Of a DNA stretch of 64,000 bases, positions 10,426 to 19,203 are shown in pieces. This stretch comes from Kutzneria sp044547355 (GTDB lineage Bacteria; Actinomycetota; Actinomycetes; Mycobacteriales; Pseudonocardiaceae), in NCBI RefSeq assembly GCF_044547355.1, contig NZ_JBIUAG010000019.1, positions 118,298 to 182,297 on the forward strand, given 5' to 3'. A model generated the notes under the pieces. It did no database searches. It was not told the origin of the DNA and saw only the letters and a list, made by a program, of their open reading frames with translations. Numbering within the stretch: the stretch's first letter is position 1; every line of letters begins with the position of its first letter. The position numbers and the translations under genes were made by a program.

Positions 10426-11727
10426 ATGCGAAGGCTCTACCTCTGGGTGCTGGCGGCCATCGCGCTGGGCGCCGGGTTCGGCTTGGCGTTCCCGGCGCGG
10501 GCCGCCGGCTCGAAGTGGCTGGCCGACCTCTTCCTCAACCTGGTCAAGGTGGTCACGGCCCCCACCATCTTCCTGACGGTCGTGGTCGGCATCGTCGGCC
10601 TGGGCAGCCTGGCCGCCGCCGGCGGGCTGGCCGCGCGGGCCCTGGGCTACTTCATGGCCATGACCTCCGTCGCGCTGCTGCTGGGCCTGGCCGTGGCCAA
10701 CGTGCTGCGCCCCGGCGAGGGCCTCAACCTGGCCGCCGATCCGGCCCTGGCCGCGAGCACGATCAAGTCGGCATCGGCCACCAGCACCAGCGTCACCGAC
10801 TTCGTCCTGGGCCTGGCGCCGACGTCCTTCGTCGGGGCGTTCACCGGCGGCCAGCCGATCCAGGTGCTGGTGCTGGCCGTGCTGGTGGCGATCGCGCTGA
10901 GCGGGCTCGGCCCCCGGTCCCGACCGATCATCCGAGCCCTGGAATCGTTGGCGCAGCTGATGTTCCAGCTGATCAAGGTGGTGATGTGGGCCGCCCCGAT
11001 CGGCGCGTTCGGCGGCATCGCCTACACGGTCGGCGCGTTTGGCGGCAAGGTGCTGGGCAACCTCGCCCTGCTGGTGGTGGCGTTCTGGGTGACGAGCGTG
11101 GTGTTCGTGGTGGTGATCCTCGGGCTGGTGGCGCGGCTGGCCGGTTTCAGCGTCTTCCGGTTCCTGCGCTACCTCTCCGACGAGCTGCTGATCGTGCTGG
11201 GCACCTCGTCGAGCGAAACGGTGTTGCCACGGCTGATGGCCAAGCTGGAGAACGCCGGCGTGAGCCGGTCGGTGGCCGGCCTGACCGTGCCGGCCGGCTA
11301 CTCGTTCAACCTGGACGGCATCTGCATCTACCTCACGCTCGGCGCGCTGTTCGTCGCCCAGGCCACCGGCCACGACGTGCCCATGGGGACCCAGCTGGCC
11401 CTGGCGGCGTTCATGCTGATCTCCAGCAAGGGCGCGGCCGGCGTGACTGGCGCGGGCCTGATCACCCTCACGGCCTCGTTGCAGGCCTTCGGCGATCCGG
11501 CCGTGCCGGTGGTGGGCATCGCGCTGCTGGTCGGCGTGGACCGGTTCATGTCCGAGGCCCGGTCCCTGACCAACGTGGTCAGTAACGGCGTCGCCACGCT
11601 GGTGATCGCCCGCTGGCAGGGCGACCTGGACCGGGACCGGCTGCGGGAGGTGCTGGCTCAGCGCCGCCGGGGCGCGACCACCGGGCTGCCGTCCTCGGCG
11701 GTCAGCACGGTCACCGACGCCGCGTAG
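10426..11727 (+). CDS. Dicarboxylate/amino-acid:cation symporter (DAACS), paralogue 2
   Basis: A 433-aa paralogue of the 8641-9960 protein, clearly related along its whole length. The SSSETVLPRLM loop and SSKGAAGVTGAGL hairpin are intact, but the conserved TM7 motif reads NLDGI rather than NLDGT. In GltPh-type carriers this Thr contacts the substrate, so specificity may have changed. The ATG at 10426 has no strong Shine-Dalgarno sequence. The last 70 bp (11658-11727) overlap, tail to tail, the 3' end of the ABC ATPase gene on the other strand. Since both reading frames run to normal family ends, the overlap looks genuine. The tandem arrangement suggests local duplication. Confidence 0.9.
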   Translation: MRRLYLWVLAAIALGAGFGLAFPARAAGSKWLADLFLNLVKVVTAPTIFLTVVVGIVGLGSLAAAGGLAARALGYFMAMTSVALLLGLAVANVLRPGEGLNLAADPALAASTIKSASATSTSVTDFVLGLAPTSFVGAFTGGQPIQVLVLAVLVAIALSGLGPRSRPIIRALESLAQLMFQLIKVVMWAAPIGAFGGIAYTVGAFGGKVLGNLALLVVAFWVTSVVFVVVILGLVARLAGFSVFRFLRYLSDELLIVLGTSSSETVLPRLMAKLENAGVSRSVAGLTVPAGYSFNLDGICIYLTLGALFVAQATGHDVPMGTQLALAAFMLISSKGAAGVTGAGLITLTASLQAFGDPAVPVVGIALLVGVDRFMSEARSLTNVVSNGVATLVIARWQGDLDRDRLREVLAQRRRGATTGLPSSAVSTVTDAA

Positions 11728-12431
11728 TGCCGGGACAGGCGGTCGGCGGTCAGCACCTCGGCCGGGGTGCCGACCGCCGCCACCTCGCCGTTGTCCAGCA
11801 GCAGCACCCGATCCGGGTACTGGGCGGCCAGCGTGAGGTCGTGCAGGGTGCTGACCACCGTGGCGCCGTCGGCCTTGCGCAGCCGGTCGACGAGCTCCAG
11901 CAGCGCCTGGGCGTGGCCGATGTCCAGCCCGGTCGTCGGCTCGTCGAGCAGCAGAACTCCGGTCTGTTGAGCCAGAACCCGGGCCAGCACCGCGCGCTGC
12001 CGTTCACCGCCGGACAGCGTCCTCAGTGGACGGTCGGCCAGCGTGGACAGGTCCAGTCGCGCCAAGGCCCCGGCCACGACCTCCAGATCCGAGTGGCTTT
12101 CCCGGCCCAGCGGCCCGAGATGCGGGGTCCGGCCCAGCAGCGCGTAGTCGGTGACGGTCAGCCCCTCGGGCAGCGACGGCGTCTGCGGGGCGTAGCCGAT
12201 GGCCCGGGCCCGTTCACGATGTCCAAGCGCCGCAACGGATTTGCCGTCCACCAGCACCTCGCCGGCCGACGGCACCAGGCCGGCGGCCGCCTTGAGCAGC
12301 GTGGACTTGCCGGCCCCGTTCGGGCCGATGATGGCCAGCCAGCTGCCGGCCGGCACGTGCACGCTCACGTCCCGGACCACCGGGCGGCCCCGGTAGCCGG
12401 CGGTCACGGCGGTCAGTCGCAGCGCGGTCAC
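11658..12431 (-). CDS. Iron-complex/cobalamin-type ABC transporter ATP-binding protein
   Basis: A 257-aa FecE/BtuD-type ATPase. Walker A GPNGAGKST lies at 36-44, followed by the signature LSGGERQRAVLAR, Walker B VLLLDEPTTGLD and the H-loop STLHDL. The start is chosen as GTG at 12431 because it overlaps the permease stop in GTGA and gives the family N-terminus LRLTAVTAGYRG. It energises import through the permease at 12428-13435 with the binding protein at 13441-14355. The 3' end overlaps the convergent symporter gene by 70 bp. The substrate (siderophore, haem or vitamin B12) is not resolved. Confidence 0.93.
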   Translation of the reverse strand: MTALRLTAVTAGYRGRPVVRDVSVHVPAGSWLAIIGPNGAGKSTLLKAAAGLVPSAGEVLVDGKSVAALGHRERARAIGYAPQTPSLPEGLTVTDYALLGRTPHLGPLGRESHSDLEVVAGALARLDLSTLADRPLRTLSGGERQRAVLARVLAQQTGVLLLDEPTTGLDIGHAQALLELVDRLRKADGATVVSTLHDLTLAAQYPDRVLLLDNGEVAAVGTPAEVLTADRLSRHYAASVTVLTAEDGSPVVAPRRR

Positions 12432-13435
12432 GTCGATCTCCTCCGGAGCACGAGAACGAAGAACGGCGCGCCGGTAAACGCGGTCACGACGCCGATCGGC
12501 AATTCCGCCGGGGCCAGCGCGGTCCGCGCGACGATGTCGGCGAGGATCAAGAAAATGGCCCCGCCGGCCAACGACAATGGGACGACAACGCGGTAGCTGG
12601 CCCCGAACAGCAACCGAATCACGTGCGGCACAACGATTCCCACGAATCCGATCAAGCCGCTGGCCGATACCGCGGCGGCGGTGGCCAGCGACGCCGCGCC
12701 CAGCACCGCCAGCCGCACCAGCCCCGGCCGCACGCCCAGCGAGGCCGCCTCCTCGTCGCCCAGCGCCAGCACGTCCAACAGGCCCGAACAAGAGCACAAA
12801 ACCACTAGCGCGACGGCCAGATAGGGCAGCACGGTCAGCACCTGGCCCCAGCCGCTGGTGGACAGTCCACCCAGGATCCAGCCGTAGACCTGTTGCAGCG
12901 TAAGGGTGTTCAGCTGCTGCACGAACGTCTGCACCGCGGTCAGGAACGACGCCACGGCAACGCCGGCCAGCAGCAGCGTGGCCGTGCCGGCCCCGGCCGA
13001 GCGCCCGAGTCCCCAGGTCAGGGCCACGCCGCCGAGCGCGCCGACAAACGCCGCCGCCGGCAGGAACGCCGTGGCAGCGGGGATGAGCACGACCAGGATC
13101 GTCACCACCATGCCCGCCCCGGCGGCCGCGCCCAGCAGGTAGGGATCGGCCAGCGGGTTGCGGAACACCCCCTGGAACGTGGCCCCCGAGCAGGCCAGCG
13201 CCGCCCCGACCAGCCCGGCGAGCACCACCCTGGGCATGCGCAACTGCCACAGGATTGCCGATTCCTGCTCGCTCAGCGGCGACCGGCCGCCGGTCAGCTG
13301 GGCCCACACCTCGCCCAGCACCCGGGACCAGCCCAGGTCGATCGCGCCCAGCAGCACCGCGCCGACGACCGCGACCACCAGCGCCGCAAGCACCACGAGC
13401 AGATGCCACCAGGCCAGCCGGGTCGGCTTGGCCAT
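12428..13435 (-). CDS. FecCD-family ABC transporter permease
   Basis: A 335-aa integral membrane permease, normal for BtuC/FecCD homodimeric permeases, with about ten hydrophobic segments. Family motifs include LRMPRVVLAGLVGAALACSG, FRNPLADPYLLG, and SGLIGFVGIVVPHVIRLLFG near the ATPase-coupling loop. The ATG at 13435 lies 5 bp after the stop of the substrate-binding protein gene, and the TGA overlaps the GTG of the ATPase gene by 4 bp. The three genes form one operon in the order binding protein, permease, ATPase. Confidence 0.94.
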   Translation of the reverse strand: MAKPTRLAWWHLLVVLAALVVAVVGAVLLGAIDLGWSRVLGEVWAQLTGGRSPLSEQESAILWQLRMPRVVLAGLVGAALACSGATFQGVFRNPLADPYLLGAAAGAGMVVTILVVLIPAATAFLPAAAFVGALGGVALTWGLGRSAGAGTATLLLAGVAVASFLTAVQTFVQQLNTLTLQQVYGWILGGLSTSGWGQVLTVLPYLAVALVVLCSCSGLLDVLALGDEEAASLGVRPGLVRLAVLGAASLATAAAVSASGLIGFVGIVVPHVIRLLFGASYRVVVPLSLAGGAIFLILADIVARTALAPAELPIGVVTAFTGAPFFVLVLRRRST

Positions 13436-13440
13436 CGGGC

Positions 13441-14355
13441 TCAGGAAGCCTTCTGCACGGCCGCGGCGACGGCCTTGACCAGGTCGACCACGCGCGGCCC
13501 CCACCGGGAGGCGACGCTGTCGTCCAGCGCGACGACGTTGCCGTCGCGCACGGCCTTCAGCGTCGACCAGCCCGGGCGCGCGGCGACGGTGGCGGGGCTC
13601 TGCTGGCAGCAGGTGGTGTCGGCCAGGAAGATCAGGTCCGGGTCGGCGGCGATCACCTTCTCCGCCGACAGCTGCGGGTAGTCGCCCGCCCCGCCGGCCG
13701 AGTCGGCCACGTCGCGCAGCCCGAACAGGCCGTAGACCTGGCCGATGAAGGTCTTGGACGTCACGGTGTAGCCGTCGGAGGACAGCTCGTGGAAGTAGCT
13801 CAGCGACTTCTTCGGCGCCTTAGACACGACGTCGGTGATCTGCGACTTCATGTCGCCGACCAGCTTGTCCGCCTCGGCGGTGTGCCCGGTCGCCTTGCCC
13901 AGCAAGGAGATCTGGTCGTAGACGCCGTCAACGGCGGTGGCCGCCGGCAGCACGAGCACCGGGATCTTGAGCTTGGTCAGGCCCGCGACCACGCCGTTGC
14001 TGTCGGCCGAGACCGCCACCAGGTCGGGCTTGTGCGCGGCGATGGCCTCGACGTTGGGCTTGGTCGAGTCGAGGTCGCTGCGCGGCGCGGAGGCCGGGTA
14101 GTCGGAGTAGGTGTCCACCGCCGTGACCTGCGGTCCGGCGCCGATGGCGAACAGGTCCTCGGTGGTCGTGGGGCTGAGCGAGACGACCCGGGTCGGCTTG
14201 GCGGGGATCGTCACGGCCTGGCCGCCGGCCGGGGTCACCGTCACCGGGAAGGCCGAGTTCGCGGCGTTGGCGCTGGTCGGAGGCTCGCTGTGGGTCGCGC
14301 AGCCGGTCAGGGCGAGCGCGGCCGCCACCACGAGGGCGGGCATTGTGCGGTTCAC
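13441..14355 (-). CDS. BtuF/FecB-type substrate-binding lipoprotein
   Basis: A 304-aa extracellular binding protein (Periplasmic binding protein 2 fold, long connecting helix). It has an N-terminal signal peptide with lipobox LTGC (C19 from the GTG start). The core has KPTRVVSLSPTTTEDLFAIG, KPNVEAIAAHKPDLVAV and a C-terminal WGPRVVDLVKA. A CCQQ dipeptide cysteine pair near residue 245 is not typical and might bind metal. GTG 14355 is used; the in-frame ATG at 14343 is an alternative. It heads the ABC importer operon and diverges from gltB across 288 bp. Corrin, haem and ferric siderophore are all possible ligands. Confidence 0.9.
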   Translation of the reverse strand: MNRTMPALVVAAALALTGCATHSEPPTSANAANSAFPVTVTPAGGQAVTIPAKPTRVVSLSPTTTEDLFAIGAGPQVTAVDTYSDYPASAPRSDLDSTKPNVEAIAAHKPDLVAVSADSNGVVAGLTKLKIPVLVLPAATAVDGVYDQISLLGKATGHTAEADKLVGDMKSQITDVVSKAPKKSLSYFHELSSDGYTVTSKTFIGQVYGLFGLRDVADSAGGAGDYPQLSAEKVIAADPDLIFLADTTCCQQSPATVAARPGWSTLKAVRDGNVVALDDSVASRWGPRVVDLVKAVAAAVQKAS

Positions 14356-14643
14356 GACCGGACGCTATCAAGCGGGCACCGGCTGTGATTGGAATCACCG
14401 CCGATACGGCATGGTCACGAGGCGCGCATGTCGGCCGTGTGTCGGCTATGCTTCGCGAACCGAAGTTTCTGGTTGATGTCCGCGGCAATGTCGTCCGGGT
14501 AGCCCAGATCGTTACGGAGAGCGCTTCGAGATCACCCGTTTGATGGTGCCTCGACGTTTCGTGACTGTTAAGGTTTTGTCAACCACGGGCCACCGTCGTC
14601 CCGAGATGCGCAAGCAAAAGGACGACGAGGGAGGTCTCGAGTC
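14356..14643. other. Divergent intergenic region between ABC importer and gltB
   Basis: This 288-bp region should carry both promoters. A GGGAGG Shine-Dalgarno sits just before gltB. A TAAGGT hexamer around 14569-14574 is a weak -10 candidate for gltB. On the minus strand I looked for cobalamin riboswitch boxes ahead of the binding protein and saw none. Confidence 0.4.
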
Positions 14644-17600
14644 GTGACGATCTTCTCCGCCCTTCCCGGCCCGCAGGGCCTGTACGACCCGAGCGCGGAA
14701 CGGGACGCCTGCGGTGTGGCCATGGTGGCCGACATCAAGGGGCGGCGGTCGCACGGCATCGTGGTGGATGCCCTGACCGCGCTGGCCAATCTCGAGCACC
14801 GCGGGGCCGCGGGGGCCGAGCCGACCAGTGGCGACGGCGCCGGCATCCTGCTTCAGGTGCCGGACGCGCTGCTGCGCGAGGTGTTCGGGATCGCGCTGCC
14901 CAAGGCCGGCGAGTACGCCGCCGGCATCGCGTTCCTGCCGGCTGATCCCGAGGAGCGGGCCAAGGCCGTCGAGCTCATCGAGCGCATCGCCGGCCAGGAG
15001 AGCCTGGAGGTGCTGGGCTGGCGGGACGTGCCGGTCGACCCGGACGCCGCCGACGTGGGCCCGACCGCGCGCTCGGTGATGCCGCACTTCGCCATGCTGG
15101 CGGTGGCCGGACTGGCCGGGGCCGACGGCGCGCGTCCGTCCGATGTGGACCTGGACCGGCTGACCTTCTGCCTGCGCAAGCGCTCCGAGCGGGAGACCGT
15201 TGCCGCGGGCGTGGGCTCGTACTTCCCGTCGCTGTCCGCGCGCACCCTGGTGTACAAGGGCATGCTGACCACCGGCCAGCTGCCGGCGTTCTTCCCCGAC
15301 CTGGTCGACGAGCGGCTCACCAGTGCCATCGCCCTGGTGCACAGCCGGTTCTCCACCAACACCTTCCCGTCATGGCCGCTGGCCCACCCGTTCCGCTACG
15401 TCGCGCACAACGGGGAGATCAACACCATCCGCGGCAACCGCAACCGCATGCGGGCCCGGGAATCCCTGCTGGCCAGCGACCTCATCCCGGGCGACCTGGC
15501 CCGGCTGTTCCCGATCATCGACGGCGAGGGCTCGGACTCGGCCTCCCTGGACGAGGTCCTGGAGCTGCTGCACCTGGGCGGCCGCTCGCTGCCGCACGCG
15601 GTGCTGATGATGATCCCGGAGGCGTGGGAGAACCACGCCACCATGGACCCCAAGCGCCGCGCCTTCTACCAGTTCCACGCCAGCCTGATGGAGCCGTGGG
15701 ACGGCCCGGCCTGCGTCACCTTCACCGACGGCACGCTGGTCGGCGCGGTGCTGGACCGCAACGGCCTGCGCCCGGCCCGGTACTGGGTCACCGACGACGA
15801 CCGGGTGGTGCTGGCCAGCGAGGCCGGCGTGCTCGACCTGCCGCCGCACCGCGTGGTGGCCAAGGGCCGCCTCCAGCCCGGCCGCATGTTCCTGGTGGAC
15901 ACCGAGGCCGGCCGCATCGTCGACGACGACGAGGTGAAGGCCCGGCTGTCGGAGAAGCAGCCCTACGACGAGTGGCTGCACGCCGGCCTGCTGGAGCTGG
16001 CCGACCTGCCCGACCGCGAGCACGTGGTGCAGAGCCACGAGTCCGTGGTGCGCCGCCAGCTCACCTTCGGCTACACCGAGGAGGAGCTGCGCATCCTGCT
16101 CGCGCCGATGGCCGAGAACGGGGCCGAGCCGATCGGCTCGATGGGCTCGGACACCCCGATCGCCGCGCTGTCCAAGCGGTCCCGGCTGCTCTACGACTAC
16201 TTCGTGCAGAACTTCGCCCAGGTGACCAACCCGCCGCTGGACGCCATCCGCGAGGAGATCGTCACCTCGGTGTCCCGGGTGATGGGCCCGGAGCAGAACC
16301 TGCTCGACCCGGGGCCGGCCTCCTGTCGGCACATCGGCCTGTCCTACCCGGTCATCGACAACGACGAGCTGGCCAAGCTGATCCACGTCAACGACGACGG
16401 CAACCTGCCCGGCTTCGCCTGCACCGTCCTTTCCGGACTGTACGAAGTGGACGGTGGCGGCCGGGCGCTGGCCGACGCCATCGAGCGGGTGCGCCGCCAG
16501 GCCTCCGAGGCGATCGCCGCCGGCGCCCGCACGCTGGTGCTGTCGGACCGGGACTCCGACCACCGGATGGCCCCGATCCCGTCGCTGCTGCTGGTGTCGG
16601 CCGTGCACCACCACCTCGTCCGCACCAAGGAGCGGCTGCGCGTCGCCCTGGTGGTGGAGACCGGCGACTGCCGCGAGGTGCACCACGTGGCGCTGCTGCT
16701 GGGCTACGGCGCGGCGGCGGTCAACCCGTACCTGGCCTTCGAGACCATCGAGGACCTGATCAGCCAGAACGCGCTTGGCGGCAACATCGAGCCGCGGGTG
16801 GCCGTGCGCCGCTACGTCTCGGCGCTGGTCAAGGGCGTGCTGAAGATCATGTCCAAGATGGGCATCTCCACCGTCGGCGCGTACACCGCGGCCCAGGTCT
16901 TCGAGGCCGTCGGCATCGCCGACCCGCTGCTGGACGAGTACTTCACCGGCACCCACTCCAAGCTCGGCGGCGTCGGGCTGGACGAGCTGGCGGCCGAGGT
17001 CGCCGTCCGGCACCACCGCGCCTACCCGGACAACCCGACCGACCGCTCGCACCGGCGGCTGGAGGTCGGCGGCGAGTACGCCTACCGCCGCGAGGGCGAG
17101 CTGCACCTGTTCACCCCCGAGACCGTGTTCCTGTTGCAGCACGCCACAAAAACCCGTCGCACCGAGGTGTACAAGCAGTACGCCGACGAGGTCGAGCGGC
17201 TGGTCCGGGAGGGCGGCGGGCTGCGCGGCCTGTTCAAGTTCAGCTCCGACCGCACCCCGGTGCCGCTGGCGGAGGTCGAGCCGGTCGAGTCGATCCTCAA
17301 GCGCTTCAACACCGGCGCCATGTCGTACGGCTCGATCTCGTCCGAGGCCCACGAAACCCTGGCCATCGCCATGAACCGGCTCGGCGGCCGGTCCAACACC
17401 GGCGAGGGCGGCGAGGACCCCGAGCGCCTCTACGACCCCGAGCGCCGGTCGGCCATCAAGCAGGTCGCGAGTGGACGGTTCGGCGTGACCAGCGAGTACC
17501 TCGTGCACGCCGACGACATCCAGATCAAGATGGCCCAGGGCGCGAAGCCCGGCGAGGGCGGCCAGCTGCCCGCGCACAAGGTGTACCCGTGGATCGCGCG

Positions 17601-19203
17601 CACCCGGCACTCCACGCCGGGCGTGGGCCTGATCTCCCCGCCGCCGCACCACGACATCTACTCCATCGAGGACCTGGCCCAGCTGATCCACGACCTCAAG
17701 AACGCCAACGAGCAGGCCCGCATCCACGTGAAGCTGGTCTCCGAGCTCGGCGTCGGCACGGTCGCGACCGGCGTGGCCAAGGCCCACGCCGACGTGGTGC
17801 TGATCTCCGGGCACGACGGCGGCACCGGCGCCTCGCCGCTGAACTCGTTGAAGCACGCCGGAACGCCGTGGGAGATCGGCCTGGCCGAGACCCAGCAGAC
17901 GTTGATGCTCAACGGGTTGCGGGACCGGATCACCGTGCAGGTGGACGGGGCCATGAAGACCGGCCGGGACGTCGTGATCGCCGCGCTGCTGGGCGCGGAG
18001 GAGTACGGCTTCGCCACCGCGCCGCTGGTCGTCGCCGGCTGCGTGATGATGCGCGTCTGCCACCTGGACACCTGCCCGGTCGGCGTCGCGACCCAGAATC
18101 CCGTGCTGCGCAAGCGTTACACCGGCAAGCCGGAGTTCGTCGAGCAGTACTTCCAGTTCGTGGCCGAGGAAGTCCGGGAACTGCTTGCGGAGCTTGGTTT
18201 CCACACCCTCGACGAGGCCATCGGCCGCGCCGAGCTGCTGGACACCGACGAGGCCGTCGAGCACTGGAAGGCCAAGGGCCTCGACCTGTCGCCGGTGTTC
18301 GAGGTGCCGACCGCGACCAACTACGGCTCGGCCCGGCGGCGGCTGCGCGGCCAGGACCACGGCCTGGAGCACGCCCTGGACCGGACGCTGATCCAGCTGG
18401 CCGAGGCCGCGCTGGAGGACGCCCACCCGGTGCGGCTGGAACTGCCGGTGCGCAACGTCAACCGCACCGTTGGCACCCTGCTCGGCTCCGAGGTGACCCG
18501 CCGCTACGGCGGCGACGGCCTGCCCGAGGACACCATCCACGTCACGCTGTCCGGTTCGGCCGGGCAGTCCCTGGGCGCGTTCGTGCCCAAGGGCGTGACG
18601 CTGGAACTGGTCGGCGACGCCAACGACTACGTCGGCAAGGGCTTGTCCGGCGGGCGGATCGTGGTGCGCCCGCACGAGGACGCCCCGTTCGCCGCCGAGC
18701 AGCAGGTCATCGCCGGCAACGTGATCGGCTACGGCGCGACCGGCGGCGAGATCTTCCTGCGCGGCCGGGTCGGCGAGCGGTTCTGCGTGCGCAACTCCGG
18801 CATGGTCGCGGTGTCCGAGGGCGTCGGCGACCACGCCTTCGAGTACATGACCGGCGGGCGGGCCGTGGTGCTCGGGCCGACCGGGCGCAACCTGGCGGCC
18901 GGCATGTCCGGCGGCATCGCCTACGTGCTCGAACTGGACCCGATGCTGGTCAACACCGACATGGTCGAGCTGATGCGACCCGACGCCGACGACCTGCGGT
19001 GGCTGCGGGAAACCGTGGAGCGCCACCACAAGCTCACCGGCTCCGCGGTGGCCGCGTCGCTGCTGGGCGACTGGCCGCGCCGCTCCGCCGGCTTCACCAA
19101 GGTGATGCCGAGCGACTACCAGCGTGTGTTGGAGGCGATGCGACTGGCCCGCGCCCAGGGCCGCGACGTCGACGAGGCGATCATGGAGGCGTCCCGTGGC
19201 TGA
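14644..19203 (+). CDS. gltB: Glutamate synthase, large (alpha) subunit
   Basis: GltB hydrolyses glutamine and transfers ammonia through an internal tunnel to 2-oxoglutarate, making glutamate with electrons delivered by GltD. The 1519-aa length is normal. After a 22-residue propeptide, C23 in DACGVAMVA is the N-terminal nucleophile of the class II amidotransferase domain. The FMN-binding synthase domain is recognisable from EPVESILKRFNTGAMSYG and EGGEDPERL. The 3Fe-4S cysteines lie in CVMMRVCHLDTCPVGVAT (about residue 1135-1150). The C-terminal beta-helix shows the GXGXG pattern in SGGRIVVRP and GNVIGYGATGGE. GTG start with a GGGAGG site 8 bp upstream. It overlaps gltD by 8 bp. Confidence 0.98.
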   Translation: MTIFSALPGPQGLYDPSAERDACGVAMVADIKGRRSHGIVVDALTALANLEHRGAAGAEPTSGDGAGILLQVPDALLREVFGIALPKAGEYAAGIAFLPADPEERAKAVELIERIAGQESLEVLGWRDVPVDPDAADVGPTARSVMPHFAMLAVAGLAGADGARPSDVDLDRLTFCLRKRSERETVAAGVGSYFPSLSARTLVYKGMLTTGQLPAFFPDLVDERLTSAIALVHSRFSTNTFPSWPLAHPFRYVAHNGEINTIRGNRNRMRARESLLASDLIPGDLARLFPIIDGEGSDSASLDEVLELLHLGGRSLPHAVLMMIPEAWENHATMDPKRRAFYQFHASLMEPWDGPACVTFTDGTLVGAVLDRNGLRPARYWVTDDDRVVLASEAGVLDLPPHRVVAKGRLQPGRMFLVDTEAGRIVDDDEVKARLSEKQPYDEWLHAGLLELADLPDREHVVQSHESVVRRQLTFGYTEEELRILLAPMAENGAEPIGSMGSDTPIAALSKRSRLLYDYFVQNFAQVTNPPLDAIREEIVTSVSRVMGPEQNLLDPGPASCRHIGLSYPVIDNDELAKLIHVNDDGNLPGFACTVLSGLYEVDGGGRALADAIERVRRQASEAIAAGARTLVLSDRDSDHRMAPIPSLLLVSAVHHHLVRTKERLRVALVVETGDCREVHHVALLLGYGAAAVNPYLAFETIEDLISQNALGGNIEPRVAVRRYVSALVKGVLKIMSKMGISTVGAYTAAQVFEAVGIADPLLDEYFTGTHSKLGGVGLDELAAEVAVRHHRAYPDNPTDRSHRRLEVGGEYAYRREGELHLFTPETVFLLQHATKTRRTEVYKQYADEVERLVREGGGLRGLFKFSSDRTPVPLAEVEPVESILKRFNTGAMSYGSISSEAHETLAIAMNRLGGRSNTGEGGEDPERLYDPERRSAIKQVASGRFGVTSEYLVHADDIQIKMAQGAKPGEGGQLPAHKVYPWIARTRHSTPGVGLISPPPHHDIYSIEDLAQLIHDLKNANEQARIHVKLVSELGVGTVATGVAKAHADVVLISGHDGGTGASPLNSLKHAGTPWEIGLAETQQTLMLNGLRDRITVQVDGAMKTGRDVVIAALLGAEEYGFATAPLVVAGCVMMRVCHLDTCPVGVATQNPVLRKRYTGKPEFVEQYFQFVAEEVRELLAELGFHTLDEAIGRAELLDTDEAVEHWKAKGLDLSPVFEVPTATNYGSARRRLRGQDHGLEHALDRTLIQLAEAALEDAHPVRLELPVRNVNRTVGTLLGSEVTRRYGGDGLPEDTIHVTLSGSAGQSLGAFVPKGVTLELVGDANDYVGKGLSGGRIVVRPHEDAPFAAEQQVIAGNVIGYGATGGEIFLRGRVGERFCVRNSGMVAVSEGVGDHAFEYMTGGRAVVLGPTGRNLAAGMSGGIAYVLELDPMLVNTDMVELMRPDADDLRWLRETVERHHKLTGSAVAASLLGDWPRRSAGFTKVMPSDYQRVLEAMRLARAQGRDVDEAIMEASRG

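Noticed and set aside
14356..14643. Cobalamin riboswitch ahead of the BtuF-like gene
   Set aside because: I could not find the conserved B12-box sequence or the expected length of structured leader on the minus strand.
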